Shown here: positions 43,301 through 54,451 of the stretch, one piece after another
Layout of the letters: each line of letters starts with the position of its first letter
Numbering within the stretch: position 1 is the stretch's first letter
Assembly (NCBI GenBank): GCA_012934845.2
Contig: WNNJ02001269.1
Coordinates: forward strand, 1 to 64,000
Length of the DNA: 64,000 bases
Direction: 5' to 3'
Source of the DNA: Pomphorhynchus laevis
Lineage: Eukaryota > Acanthocephala > Palaeacanthocephala > Echinorhynchida > Pomphorhynchidae
Position numbers and translations under genes: made by a program
The notes under the pieces: generated by a model
What the model was told of the DNA's origin: nothing
The model's database searches: none
What the model saw: the letters and a program-made list of their open reading frames with translations, nothing else

Positions 43301-44165
43301 AGAAAATCCAATCATTCCTCTCTCATCACGGGGTGGCGATTACTCATTCAAGTTCATACAACCCTGCTGGCAATGGTCAAGTCGAGCGCCTTAATGGTGT
43401 ACTATGGAAGGCAATATCATTGCGTTTACATGACCTCGGAAAGAAAACAGATGAGTGGCAAAGTGTATTACCACAATGTCTCAACGCTATTCGATCACTT
43501 CTGTGTACTGCCACGAACCACACACCACATGAACGACTCTTTACATTCAGCCGACGCTCTATAAATGGTCATGATCTTCCGTCTTGGTTATCAAACCCTG
43601 GCCCAGTCTTAATAAGACGCTTTAATAAAACGAACAAATACGAGAACCCTGTGGAAAAAGCTGAAATTGTGTACGCCAATCCCAATTTTGCTCTCGTGAA
43701 GTTACAAAACGGGAGGGAGATATATATATATATATATATCAACTCGACATTTATCCCCGTATCCCAGAGTCGACGAAAACCTCAATATCAACACGTCCGA
43801 TGGAGACATTCCCTTTGACCTTGAAACTTTGAATTTATACGATGGCGATAAAATGTGTGATCAGGCATCAATAAATGACCATTCAACAGTAAATAGCAAT
43901 TCTCATTCACGTTCAGATAAGCGTTCTGATGAAATCACTGTCAACCCTGAAAACTTGGATGCAACGAAGTATATCGATGAGACGGTCAATCACAACGAGG
44001 AAAACGAACTATCCAGACAGGATGAATCATTTCTCTTAAATACTGATAATACGTGCCAGAGCAACTACCCTACGAGATACTTCAATCGTTCTGAAAATGG
44101 GGAACTACGACCTCAAAGAAATCGAAGAAGTCCTGCGTACTTAAATGATTATGTCGTGGGGAGAA

Positions 44166-44249
44166 TGTAATGATACTTACCTTTTGACTTGTTATTCTAG
44201 ATGTATTAGAATAAAGCCTATTCTTCTCTGCTTGAATTTACTCGGTACA
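44166..44249 (+). repeat. 3' LTR (84 bp)
   Basis: Identical to the 5' LTR at 83 of 84 positions, followed by the target duplication TCTTC. Confidence 0.9.
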
Positions 44250-44254
44250 TCTTC

Positions 44255-45540
44255 ATAATTTAAAAGGTGTTTATTCGTGCTAAGTTGCAGGCATACAAAT
44301 TGTTAGGGGAGACAATCTCTAATCCAATTATAACCAAATAATGAGTTACCATATATTGATTTTACCCAATGTCAAATATGAAATGCCTTTCACATACTGA
44401 AACAAAGGCCAAATGAACAGAGGTTAAAATAAAAAGGACTAAATAATCAAAATTAAGCACTTCTTCCAGATGGTGATTTCGACTTCTAGCCGAACTAAAC
44501 TCATATGCCACTATACATTTGTAATGATGTCATAACCATTTGAAATGGATTATTACGAGTAGAAAAACTAAGCATGTAGACACATTTTTGTAAAACTTCA
44601 AAATTCAGGATTCATGGCGTTGAGAATCCAACCGAAACTAGAAATTGAATTTCATATGAGAATATATAGGATTAACTCTCGCACTCAGTATTAGTAGACT
44701 AAACAAAATACATGTTTTATATAGTGGATATTCAGCTTCTTATGTATAGCGTTGTGAAGACAAATAACAAATTTATAGCACTTTGGATCTTCCTTATGAC
44801 CTGTTAACTTCGATTCAACAGTCATTGTACAACATAGTCGACGTTTTGAACGGTAGTTTTACCTAAATTTAAGAAACATTCTCTGTATAATAGTTTCAAC
44901 GAAGAATATAAGATCAGCTATCTAAATATTAAAATAAACTGTTTTTGTAAAATGTTCTTATAACTAAAATTATTTACAAGCAACAAGAAAATCGTTGAGT
45001 TATTTTTAAAACTACAAAGGAATTATTAAATTATGAATGAAACATATATTCAATTATTTAACAATGATAAATACATATGACAATGATATTTAAGCGAAAT
45101 ATTTGTTAATAATAGTGTATAAAGATATAATTAAAATTTTCATTTAATTATTATAAATAATATGTTTCATACAAAATGATTATTAATTGCACGCAGGCAT
45201 AATTATCGGTGACTAATATCTATGTAATTGAACTTCAATTCAACGTGTACCGCAGTGACTAATAGAACTGCTTTTGATAAAACTTATTAAACTACAATTA
45301 ATATATCTGCTGACATTTCCCATTGAACACCATGTCATATAAAGCAATCGGGGAACTAAATCTATACACTTCCTGACAATGACAAGTTCACAGGTCAATA
45401 TTAGCATGCCAGTAGAACAAAACAAATCAGCTAACTGATAACTAATAAACATACAAAGAACGATTCCATTAGAACGACTCCTGAAGAAGAATTCCTGAAG
45501 AATTACTTATTATACGTAATTATAAGTAATTACTTATTAT
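44255..45540. other. AT-rich intergenic DNA
   Basis: No gene. 44,590-44,655 resembles 40,015-40,090 (AAAACTTCAAAATTCA and AACTAG-AATTGAATTTCAT). A CAGCTAACTGA scrap near 45,427 belongs to the dispersed repeat ends. A short minus-strand open frame at 45452-45240 is not convincing. Confidence 0.55.
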
Positions 45541-45551
45541 AATAATAAATT

Positions 45552-48500
45552 ATGGCAAAGACAAATAAGACGAGAGCTAAGAAACAAACCCACAACAATA
45601 GCGCTAAGTGTAGTTCTGATTCAGTGAACGCTGATCCTGCATATGAACGACACGAGGTTGCGTGTAGTAAATCTGGATGCGATGTATGGACAACCGTCAC
45701 AGTGCCGTCAAGCCGATCTAAGCACATATTGTCAAAGGAATTTCTCTGTGGATTCTGTGCTTCCAAATTACTACAGTAGGCCATAAATTGCAATCATTCT
45801 GAGCAAAGTTCAACCGTCATTGTGGATGAGTCACATGCTAACCAGCTATCAGTCTCTAGTACCTGTAATAGACACAGTCATATGACGAAATCGTGTCAAG
45901 GTACCAGCAGTCGCTTGTTTAACAATATCATTCATTCGAACAATATGAATTATCAAGTAAAACCATTATCACTATGCGATAATTATGCAGACTCTGTCGA
46001 GGACAGCACGGACAACCCTGAGTTTCCTTCTGTGGAAGCAAAATCGACCATCTAAACAATACCCCAATGAATAATGCAGTATCTTTTACCAATTGTGATA
46101 AATCAATCTGTCTAAGCATACCAACATCAAATCATGCATGCTCCTCTTCGGGTTCAGTTGCTAGCTCTTCTAATCCTCATAAGTCTTAATCAAAAATTGT
46201 TGACCGATCACTTTGTCTCATAATTGGAAATGTGATGGAGTCTTCTTCATCGGACAGCATTGAACGTGTACGTCATGACATAAAAGCCATTGAAATGTTA
46301 TTTTCGTATTTACTTCAGACATGCACCGACAACGAGATAAATTCATTCAGGGTGATGCATATTTTTAGGTTGGGTAAAAGGAATAATATTAGAAACACGC
46401 GACTTTTAAAAGTTGTTCTGAATGCAGATGTGATGTGTTCCTTAGCTCTACGTAACGGGTTTCGTCTAGCAGGGACCAACATCTTCATGAGAAAATATCT
46501 TTTACCAGAGGAAAAAAATTACAGAAAGCGGCACTCACTGAACTTAAGGATCGTAAAGCGAACGGTGAAAGTAATTTGATTATTGAAAATTTTCGAGTAG
46601 TGCGGCGCAGAATCTCTACACGTTTTTGGATCCGTTCCAAACCTTCAGAAGTGAGCAAGGATGCTCTTCGTCTACCCTGTGTCGCACCATCTATAAGCTC
46701 CCTCTAGGCTTTTTATCCGAAAAATTATACCTTTATTACTACGGGGTTGTTCCCGACGTAGTTCAGTCTACGAACATCTTCCCCAATTTGCGCATACTTT
46801 ACACAAACATACTTAGCATTTACCATAAATTAGATGAATTGACGGTGCGTTTGTCGAAGACGCGTTACGATATAATAGCTCTCACTTAGACCTGGCTAAT
46901 ATAGACATACTTGATTCTGAAATAAGTATCGAGGGATATACTCTCATTCGTGGGGATAGACAATGCCACAGGGGTGGTGGTGTTGCTCTTCCTATAAGAG
47001 ACTCATTATCTGTAAAAATAGAAGAATCTAGTAATTCTTCGTCTGAATGTGAGTATTTGTGGGTATCTATTAACCAAGGAATTAGGAACCTAACGTTCGG
47101 TATATTTTACCGACCTCCGTGTTCGTCAACTGCCTCTATTCAATCCTTTCTGCTTAGTCATGTAAAAATGTCTAAAGAGGGAGATTTGGTTATCTCCCTC
47201 TTTAGACATGTGACCATGTCTAAAGAGGGAGACCATGAACACGTATGCTCATGGTCACATGTGGATGTGACCATGAGCATACGTGATATAGGAAGGATAA
47301 GTCTTCTTTGCTCGACATTTGTCTTACTGTCAAGGATAATGTTATTGGAAATATTAAGTACGGTCCTCCAATCGGTTTAAGTGATCATGCTACCATCGAT
47401 TTTCTTATTAACCATGATCTCAAGGTATCTAATGGTAATAAATTTTCGAATTTTAAGAAAGCCGATTATTCCACTATAATAACTCTTCTCTCAAATATTC
47501 AATGGTCCAACCCTTATATTTTAGGAATACAGCCAGCGTAGGACTTTTTCCGAAATACTTTACTCTCAATATTATTGTCACATGCACCTGTATGCTCTAT
47601 TCGAAAAAGACTGAAGCATCCTGTATGGGTGGATGCGTTCCTACGATCTCTTCTAGTAAAACGAGATCGCGCCTTCCTGAATTTCAAACGGGGTACTAGA
47701 TCTTTCTCCTCATATAAGGTTATTAGAAACAGAGTCACTTCGATTAAACGAAGTAAACGTCATACCTATATTACTAGCATGTGTAAGTCCTTTAATTGGA
47801 ATTCTCGAAATATATTTAGTTTTATTCGTGGTCAGCGATATTCTCAATGGGATTCGTTTAGCTTAATAAATTCCGAGGAACATTCTATCAATAATGCGAG
47901 CGAAATTGCAGAAGCATTTGCAGATCACTATGAACTTCCTAGCGTATCGAGTCCTTCAAATGATAGCGATCAGTTAGTTACTTTTATCTGATATTATAGA
48001 TCACCCTATATTATCCAGTGTCGAATTCTCTGTTCTGGATGTATTCGATGAGCTTAGAAAATAAAACCTTCGTCCATTAGTGGTCCTGATAATATACGAT
48101 CGATCGTATTGCGAGAGGCTGCATCGGCACTATGCTTTCCGCTTTGGCTTATTTACCGTTGCTCCGTAGATTTAGGAATTTTACCTTTTGAGTCGAAAAA
48201 GCCACGATTAAGCCCAGTTTCAAGAAAGGTTCAAGATCTGCTGCTGGGAGTTATAGACTAGTGAGCCTGACTTATTAGGCACGCAAGATTCTGGTAAAGC
48301 TAATTTTGCGCTCTCTGACATCATACCTAGAAAAATATTGTATTCTAAATGTTCATCAACATGGTTTCCGACATGGGTGGTCCACTACTACTAATTTAGT
48401 TAGTGCACGGGCTAGCTGGTGTGATTCCTTGAAGGTTGGACACGGAGTTGATATTCTGTTTTTCGATTTATCAAAAGCCTTCGATAGGGTTAATCATACC

Positions 48501-49510
48501 ATTTTAATTAGTAAATTATTTGATGTGGGCATTAGAGGTAGTATCCTTCGATGGTTAAGTTGTTTCCTCCGAGATAGGTTATTTGCGGTGAAAGTTAAAA
48601 ACACTTTATCACGTTGGCGAACAATGTCGAGTGGCGTACCTCAAGGTTCAGTCATAAGTCCTACTATGTTCAACATATATGTCAATGACATATGTCATGT
48701 CAATTGCTCATTTTCGATGTAAGTCGATGATATCAAAATTTGGAATGGTATTCGGGATCTTTCAGATCATAACCGGCTTCAGAAGGACATTGATTTCATA
48801 CACTCGTGGTGCAACTTACATGATCTTACTATTAGCATAGAAAAGACCTATCACATGCATTTAGGTCAATTGATGTACTCCGGCTCGTACACTTTAGGCG
48901 GTGCTACCATTAAGAATGTTGATCAAGTCAAGGATCTCGGTATTATATTATCTAATAATCTGTCATCGGGTCCTCATGTAAGATATATTGTAAGCAAATG
49001 TCAACGCATCCTAGGGCTACTACGAAGAACGCTAGGTTCAATAGATGTTGACTCATTTAGGGTCTTGTTCCCCTCGATTGTCCTTTCTCATATGCTATAT
49101 GCTTAATCAGCAGTCTTTCCGCAATCTAAGGGCGATTTGTGTTTACTTGAGGGCATTTTCCGTAAAGCTAGCCATATGGTTTCTTCTATTCGAGATATTC
49201 CCTACCCTCAGAGACTAGAAGTTCTAGGCATATGCGATGTTGAGACATCCTTAATTAAAGCAGATTTGATGTTGGTGTGGAGGACACTGCACTCTTCTAA
49301 GCACGTTTTAAACCCTCTATTTACACTTTCTGCTAATGAAAATCTACGAGGACACAAGCTTAAACTGGTACACAAACTGGGACCGAAGCGGAACCGAGGT
49401 GACATAAGACATCGAATTATCAAACTTTGGAATAAATTATCATCTACTGTTGTTGAGGCCACATATGTATCAAAATTTAAGAATTATCTTCGTGCTGAAT
49501 TCCGCCTTTA
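45552..49510 (+). mobile_element. CR1-like LINE D, near full length, decayed
   Basis: Plus strand. The ORF1 head (45552-45779) carries EVACSKSGCDVWTTVTV and KEFLCGFCASKLLQ. A later ORF1 part (46232-46579) has RLLKVVLNADVMCSLALRNG and GTNIFMRKYLLPEEKNYRK, which looks like an RRM-type fold. The endonuclease spans about 46.8-47.4 kb (LRILYTNILSIYHKLDELT; YGPPIGLSDHATIDFLINHD). RT and C-domain are VHQHGFRHGWSTTTNLVSAR, FFDLSKAFDRVNHTI, SGVPQGSVISPTMFNIYVND, a YADD-equivalent reading YVDD-like after a stop, and LLRRTLGSIDVDSFRVLFPS. The stop is at 49,509. At least six frame breaks, and fold-back insertions at 47.17-47.29 kb. Confidence 0.85.
47168..47285. repeat. two perfect fold-backs inside LINE D
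   Basis: Arms 47168-47185 and 47192-47209 (18 bp, starting ATGTCTAAAGAGGGAG) form the first hairpin. The same phrase repeats at 47215-47232. Arms 47240-47260 and 47265-47285 (21 bp, CACGTATGCTCATGGTCACA) form a second hairpin with loop GTGG. They interrupt the endonuclease region and look like repeated snap-back synthesis. Confidence 0.9.
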
Positions 49511-49585
49511 ATCCTGACTTGTTTCAGCTATTTTGTTGACTATTTTTTATTTCTCTCTTTTTTACTGTGATGCCCCTGATCCCGA

Positions 49586-50523
49586 CTTTTTAAACTTCTT
49601 ACCACTTCATCTACTTGTCGTATCTTTCTTGACTGCTCTCCTTATGATATTGCCCAGCTCAATTTAGTTCGCATTGAGAAACATCGACATGAAACAAACG
49701 GTGAGTCATATCTATCAATTCGTAAAATCTGCGGAAATTTTCACGTCCTACGCACAAGGCCAAAAATCCGATGGCGTCCAGTCTTTCCCCCAGTCTTCTT
49801 TGCTAGTCGATCTCGCTCCTAAATATACTTTTCGTCTTAGTCTTTTTAACACTCGCCCCATTCTTCATAAAGCTGATCTGCTCCTTGATATCTTCGATCA
49901 ATTATCTATCGATATTCTCTGCATTACCGAATCCTGGCACTCTGACTCTGACGATCTTGCTATCCGTCGTATGTGTCGCTCTGGTTGTTCTCTAGTTGAA
50001 CCAGCTCGTCCAATTGTCTCTTCCACATCTACTGCTTCAAACCATGGCGGTATTGTTGCCATTGCTCGTCACCCAATGTCTTTACGTAAAATCAACGTTA
50101 ACATCCGTTACAATTCGTTCGAATTACTCATATGCAGATTATCAACGCCTTTCCCTCTGGACCTTGTGATTATATACCGTCCAGGCTCAGCTGCCTCTCA
50201 CGTATGTTCTTTAACAACCTTGTAGATCTTCTTTCACGCTGTTCATTGTCTTATACTCCTTTATTCGTTCTTGGTGACTTTAACATTCGTCTTGATCGCC
50301 CGGCTGACTCTGACTCTATCACTTTAACTAATCTTTTTTCTGATTTTAACTATAAATTACTTTCAACAAGCCCAACTCATATTCTCGGCGGTGCTCTCGA
50401 CATCATTGCTGTTTCTAACTGCTTCAATGAACTATACCTCCTTGTCAATTACTGATCCTGGTTTGTCCGATCATTTTTTTGTCACTTTTACTCGTCCCCA
50501 TCCTCCTTCTCCGCTTCCACCAT
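49586..50523 (+). pseudogene. L2-like LINE copy F, endonuclease part
   Basis: The plus strand holds a 183-codon frame (49674-50225) with FNTRPILHKADLLLDIFDQL, DILCITESWHSDSDDLAIRR and NHGGIVAIARHPMSLRKINV, continuing in another frame with FVLGDFNIRLDRPADSDSIT and THILGGALDIIAVSN. Truncated at both ends: it starts within the ORF1-region phrase TAAACTTCTTACCACTTCAT and ends at TTCCACCATG. It is the best preserved L2 endonuclease in the window. Confidence 0.8.
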
Positions 50524-50622
50524 GATTAAACTTAAATTTCATTATTGAACTTAACTCAGTATAATCATAAAATAAAGCAATTGATAATAAAATCAACTGC
50601 TTCTATATCAAACGCTTAAAAC

Positions 50623-50702
50623 GGTGCGAGCAGGATTTGAACCTGCGCGGGAAATCCCAACAGATTTCGAGTCTGTCGCCTTAACCACTCGGCCATCGCA
50701 CC
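50623..50702 (-). tRNA. tRNA-Ser (anticodon CGA)
   Basis: The minus strand begins GGTGCGATGGCCGAGTGGTT and ends CGCACC. Acceptor stem GGTGCGA/TCGCACC, A box TGGCCGAGTGG, B box GGTTCAAATCC, anticodon loop ACTCGAAAT (CGA), and a long variable arm (class II) around TGGGATTTCCC. Minus-strand TTTT lies just after it as a Pol III terminator. No intron. Confidence 0.95.
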
Positions 50703-50822
50703 GATCAACGAAATATTCCTTATTAATCGGTGATCTATTAATAACCATGTTTATAATAAACTTAACTCAGTATAATCATGAAATAACGCAATTGTTAAAT
50801 CAACTGCTTCCATATCAAACGC

Positions 50823-50902
50823 GGTGCGAGCAGGATTTGAACCTGCGCGGGAAATCCCAACAGATTTCAAGTCTGTCGCCTTAACCACTCGGCCATCGCA
50901 CC
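50823..50902 (-). tRNA. tRNA-Ser (anticodon TGA)
   Basis: Identical to the gene at 50623 except for the anticodon loop, ACTTGAAAT (TGA). The two lie 120 bp apart in the same direction and share about 75 bp of downstream flank (CTTAACTCAGTATAATCAT), so they arose by tandem duplication followed by an anticodon change. Only TTT follows directly. Confidence 0.95.
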
Positions 50903-50974
50903 ATTCAAAGAAATATTCTTTGTTGGTCGCACTTATATTGATAACCGTGCTTATAGTGAACTTTAATTTAATTC

Positions 50975-51470
50975 GCAAAATAGTACGCTACCCTGCTGCC
51001 CACCAAAATGTTTCTTATTTTAAAGTAGCTGAAAAATTATTCCAGTGTATCTCCGTTGCTCTCATGAGAGGAAACGTAAAAGCACTCTTGAAGAGCATTA
51101 CATACACGAATTCGTGGTGGGGTAGAGGTAACGTCGAATGTTCCGACGACCTGCAATGTCGACATATTATGGATGAGGATTTGTCGGACTCTGACAATGA
51201 TTTCGGGGAGCGTGGATGATCCTGCTTATCGTCAACGTATTGTAAACATCAGTCCTCCGGAGGACCTGCACGCGACCAGCTGCGCCCATGTGATCGATCA
51301 CGTAGATGTCGACGACACGTTGGATGGCCGATCTGTCACAGCGCCGGACGCAGATTGGCTAGGATTCTCAAATGCTAGCGCAATTGGTAACCACCTGCAG
51401 ACTACTGCGAAAAACTGATTTACTCCTGTTATTTTTCTTTATCGTTTCTTTTCTTTTCTTATTTTGTTTG
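50975..51470 (+). pseudogene. 3' end of an RLE-type LINE
   Basis: The plus strand reads AEKLFQCISVALMRGNVKAL, then an acidic tail DLSDSDNDFGERG and a stop at 51,217, matching the end of the RLE region at about 56.6 kb (ARLFQRISIALMRGNAKALL). A further open stretch (51173-51418) runs through the 3' UTR and is probably chance. The last bases AACTGATTTACTCCTGTTAT also occur at 54,852. It begins about 70 bp from the tRNA-Ser(TGA) gene, so it is a strongly 5'-truncated insertion beside it. Confidence 0.7.
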
Positions 51471-51810
51471 CTAATTTAAATTCGTAAAAATTGACTTTTA
51501 TTTATATATTAATTAATTTTAATTAACCTGATTTGATAGATTAGATAATTATCTTATCTGATCAGATTAGGTAATTAGATATTTTTGGTATATAAATACA
51601 ATTATTTATAATTGTGTTAATATTTTGGTATATTGTGGTATATTTTGTTAATATTTTGGTGTATATTTTGGTTTATATTTTAGGAATTTGCTATGTCAAT
51701 TACTTTTTGCAATTCCGAGTTTATTCTTTCGCATTCACAGCTACATACTACGAAATAGTATGTATGCCAGTTGTGTCACGTTGCTATCGAATTGATTTGT
51801 ATAATAATTA

Positions 51811-52001
51811 CTCTGAATGCTTCCTTTGTTTTTAAATAGTTGATTTTGATCCATTATTGATAAAGAATGATTAGATCAAAGGAAAGAAGAAATTATTTTT
51901 GACATTTCGCTAACTTCTGTTACTTTAGTAGTCTGTTAACTACTAAATTCTTGTAAATTTATCTAATACGCAAGAGAACACAGTGTCTTCTTGACACGTT
52001 T
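51811..52001 (+). repeat. dispersed AT-rich repeat, copy 1
   Basis: From CTGAATGCTTCCTTTG to TTGACACGTTTTT; includes TTTTTGACATTTCGCTAACT and AATACGCAAGAGAACACAGT. Almost the whole is repeated at 52609-52829, and parts at 53,420-53,510, 53,825-53,919 and 54,690-54,790. Confidence 0.8.
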
Positions 52002-52130
52002 TTAAACAATTTAATTGTTTCGTAAAAAAATTTCGTAAAAATCCATTATAAATGGATTTTTTATACCATAAAAAATCCATAATATTAAAAGTACCATAAT
52101 ATTGAAAATAATATGCTGTAAAAAGTACCA

Positions 52131-52440
52131 TAATATTAAAAATAAATTTAAACTCTTAAGTGGCAAATTTTTATTAATGGAAAATAAGTAATATATTTTG
52201 TATTAGAATAAGATACTCGATAATCAAATTTCAAAGAGGAAATCCGTCATTACCATGTATTATTATTTTTACTAATCGATTCATAAAAATTGACTTTTAA
52301 TTTAAATTTTTTATTTTAACACAATAATATTAAAAATAAATTTAAACTCTCAAGCGAAGACTTTTTATTAATGGAAAATAAGTAATATACTTTGTATTAG
52401 AATATAATACTAGATAATCAAATTTAATCAGAAGAAATAC
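52131..52440 (+). repeat. tandem pair of a 180-bp AT-rich unit
   Basis: AAAAATAAATTTAAACTCT begins near 52,137 and near 52,330, each followed by TTATTAATGGAAAATAAGTA and ATACT-GATAATCAAATTT. In between is GATTCATAAAAATTGACTTT, the reversed phrase also found near 4530, so the unit belongs to the same dispersed element as the 130-bp repeat. Confidence 0.7.
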
Positions 52441-52551
52441 GTTCTTTACACGTATTTAGCCCCGCCGCTATGTTTGGTCGAGGAATATAGCCCGAAACCT
52501 GATAGCATAGTAGTTCCTTTTGATGACCTATAATCCTTATTCTAATACTAC
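52421..52551 (-). repeat. 130-bp dispersed repeat, copy 3
   Basis: Reverse orientation of 4554-4682. The blocks GCCCCGCCGCTATGTTTGGT, CGAGGAATATAGCCC, CCTGATAGCATAGTAGTTCC and TGATGACCTATAATCC are all in order. It keeps the GC-rich middle that copy 2 has lost. Confidence 0.75.
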
Positions 52552-52608
52552 GTCTGTTTTTTACTAATCGATTCATAAAAATTGACTTTTAATCAATTCG
52601 ATATGATC

Positions 52609-52829
52609 TGAATGCTTCCTTTGTTTTTAAATAGTTGATTTTGATCCATTATTGATAAAGAATGATTAGATCAAAGGAAAGAAGAAATTATTTTTGACAT
52701 TTCGCTAACTTCTGTTACTTTAGTAGTCTGTTAACTATTAAATTCTTGTAAATTATCTAATACGCAAGAGAACAAAAATTTAAATTCTTAAATTTACACA
52801 AGAGAACACAGTGTCCTCTTGACACGTTT
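52609..52829 (+). repeat. dispersed AT-rich repeat, copy 2
   Basis: Nearly identical to 51811-52001, with a 40-bp insertion (AAAATTTAAATTCTTAAATT) before ACACAGTGTCCTCTTGACAC. Confidence 0.8.
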
Positions 52830-53895
52830 TTATTATTACACGTTTTTAGCATTATTATTTTTATTTATTTTTTAATTTTCTAATTATAAATTTTGTTATT
52901 AAATACGTAGTCTCAGTTAGCTGATTTGATTATAAATATATACTAGACGTTTATTATATTATGCAATTGTTTCGTTATTTATAAAAATAATGATTTACAC
53001 CATAACGATGCTGTAAGAAGTAGCAGGTTAAATTATTAAATATTTAAATATATGCAAATATAGTTATCAGAATAATTCTGAAATTGGTTAATTGTGTGAA
53101 TGCTTGTCGTTAGTGTTATGAGTGATTGACATTATGTAAAAAATGTTCCCCCATAAGTTTTTCAAATCTAAAAGGTGATTAGCTACCTTTATAATCTGAA
53201 CAGGTTTACTAAACTATGCTATTTCGTACCATATCTGGACGATCATGCTATTACCAGATTATGGTATATTTCAGACCATGGTATTGCTTCAGACCATGAT
53301 AAGACACACTTGCTATTAAAGTTATCCATTATAGGCATCAAGAATGCCCTTTTATGTCCTTTTATTCATAATTATGTCCTTTTATTGGTATCAATTAAAG
53401 TTGTTCGCAGCTAATAACTTTAGCAGTTAGTAGTCTGTTAACTACTTTAATTCTTATAAATTTATCTAATACGCAAGAGAACACAGTGTCCTCTTGACAC
53501 GTTCTGCACTCTTAGCAGACTAATATGGTGGTTATTTTTAAGTGGTCATGTGTTTGTTATAAAAATTTAATACAAAAAAATTAAAACATTTTATGAACAC
53601 TATTCTTCACAAAAGAACGATGAATTTAATAATTTATCTATTGTCTGAACAAAAGCAATATTATTATTTTATCAAACAATTCTAGCAAGAAACTTTGTAG
53701 CTACAATTTTTGTATCTGCCAACCTACTGAGCAAAAACCTCATTATTAGATTGAAATAAATAGACGGGCATCGCTCTAAACAATAGTTATATATAAATAA
53801 TTATATGATTAATCAATTTTGATTATTTTAAATAGTTAATACTGAACCATTATTGATAAAGAATTATTGGAGATGGATCAAAGAGGATAGGAAAT
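52830..53895. other. AT-rich DNA with repeat fragments
   Basis: Contains a repeat end ACGTAGTCTCAGTTAGCTGA at 52896-52931, and fragments of the 51.8-kb repeat at 53,420-53,510 and 53,825-53,895. A 79-codon frame at 53175-53414 is built on short internal repeats (CAGACCATG) and is not taken as a gene. Confidence 0.5.
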
Positions 53896-53975
53896 TATTT
53901 TTGATATTTCGCTAACTTCAGAAAATTACATCTTTACTGAAGATGCTAGTAGAAGTTAGCGAAATATCAAAAATA
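53896..53975. repeat. perfect 24-bp inverted repeat
   Basis: TATTTTTGATATTTCGCTAA starts the left arm (53896-53919), and the right arm is 53952-53975. The left arm is the right edge of the dispersed 51.8-kb repeat, so the repeat folds back on its own end here. A similar but looser fold is at 54,770-54,850. Confidence 0.85.
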
Positions 53976-54328
53976 GATCCATTATTGATAAATAATTATT
54001 TGAGCTAAAAAATTAAAATATATTAATATTATCAATAACTAGTATTAATGAATGAAGCATTTTGCGTGTAATTATAAATAGTGACAAGAATAATATTATT
54101 ATTTTATTCTAATTAATATTTAATATTAGATAATTAATATTTAATATTAGATTAGATTAATAATAATTAATATTAGATTATATAAATGGAGAATTTCTCT
54201 ATTTATATAATACGGATAAAAGCTAGTTTGCTAAACTTCGAATATAAAAATAATTAATAGAAAAATTACAAAAACACATTTTATCGAGTAATTTCAATTG
54301 TACATATTGATGCTGTTCATATATTTTG

Positions 54329-54451
54329 TTATTCCAAAACGAAATTTACTTTGCTGGTAGCTGAACTATTCTGTTCGTTATGCAACGAATCTATATAGGC
54401 AACAAGCGCTGCTCCTATACCAGATCCATCATTGGATAATTTCAGCGAGCA
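54329..54451 (-). CDS. hexokinase-family protein, last exon
   Basis: The minus strand has a good acceptor (TGTATTTGCAG) followed by 40 codons and a TAA. It reads CSLKLSNDGSGIGAALVAYI, then a short hydrophilic tail ending NFVLE. The phrase L-S-x-D-G-S-G-x-G-A-A-L is the conserved C-terminal ATP-site segment of eukaryotic hexokinases, which phosphorylate glucose in the cytosol, and it normally lies near the end of the protein, as here. No other hexokinase exon was found up to 64,000 on this strand. If the gene is intact, its last intron is at least 9.5 kb and contains the RT-phosphatase element and a tRNA gene. It could also be a lone exon left by rearrangement. Confidence 0.75.
   Translation of the reverse strand, partial: CSLKLSNDGSGIGAALVAYIDSLHNEQNSSATSKVNFVLE

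Larger units (their letters stand above)
40287..44249 (+). mobile_element. Ty3/gypsy LTR retrotransposon, young fossil with 84-bp LTRs
   Basis: The element runs from TGTAAT to GGTACA between two 84-bp LTRs and is flanked by a 5-bp target duplication TCTTC (40282-40286 and 44250-44254). Its parts in order are: gag-like region with two zinc knuckles near 41.05-41.15 kb, protease (DTGS) near 41.27 kb, reverse transcriptase with a YLDD box near 42.1 kb, RNase H near 42.5 kb, integrase from about 42.9 kb, and a Pol tail rich in R and S near 44.1 kb. The order with integrase after RNase H marks Ty3/gypsy. The coding region looks broken in about two or three places. The LTRs differ at only one position, so insertion was recent. 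Confidence 0.9.

Noticed and set aside
50824-51219. 131-codon ORF running through a tRNA gene
   Set aside because: Its first third is tRNA-Ser read antisense. Only the part after about 50,975 is real LINE sequence.
51173-51418. 81-codon ORF after the RLE-LINE stop
   Set aside because: It lies in another frame across the LINE 3' UTR and shows no family likeness.
53175-53414. 79-codon ORF
   Set aside because: Built from short internal repeats in AT-rich DNA, with no recognised protein or splice signals.
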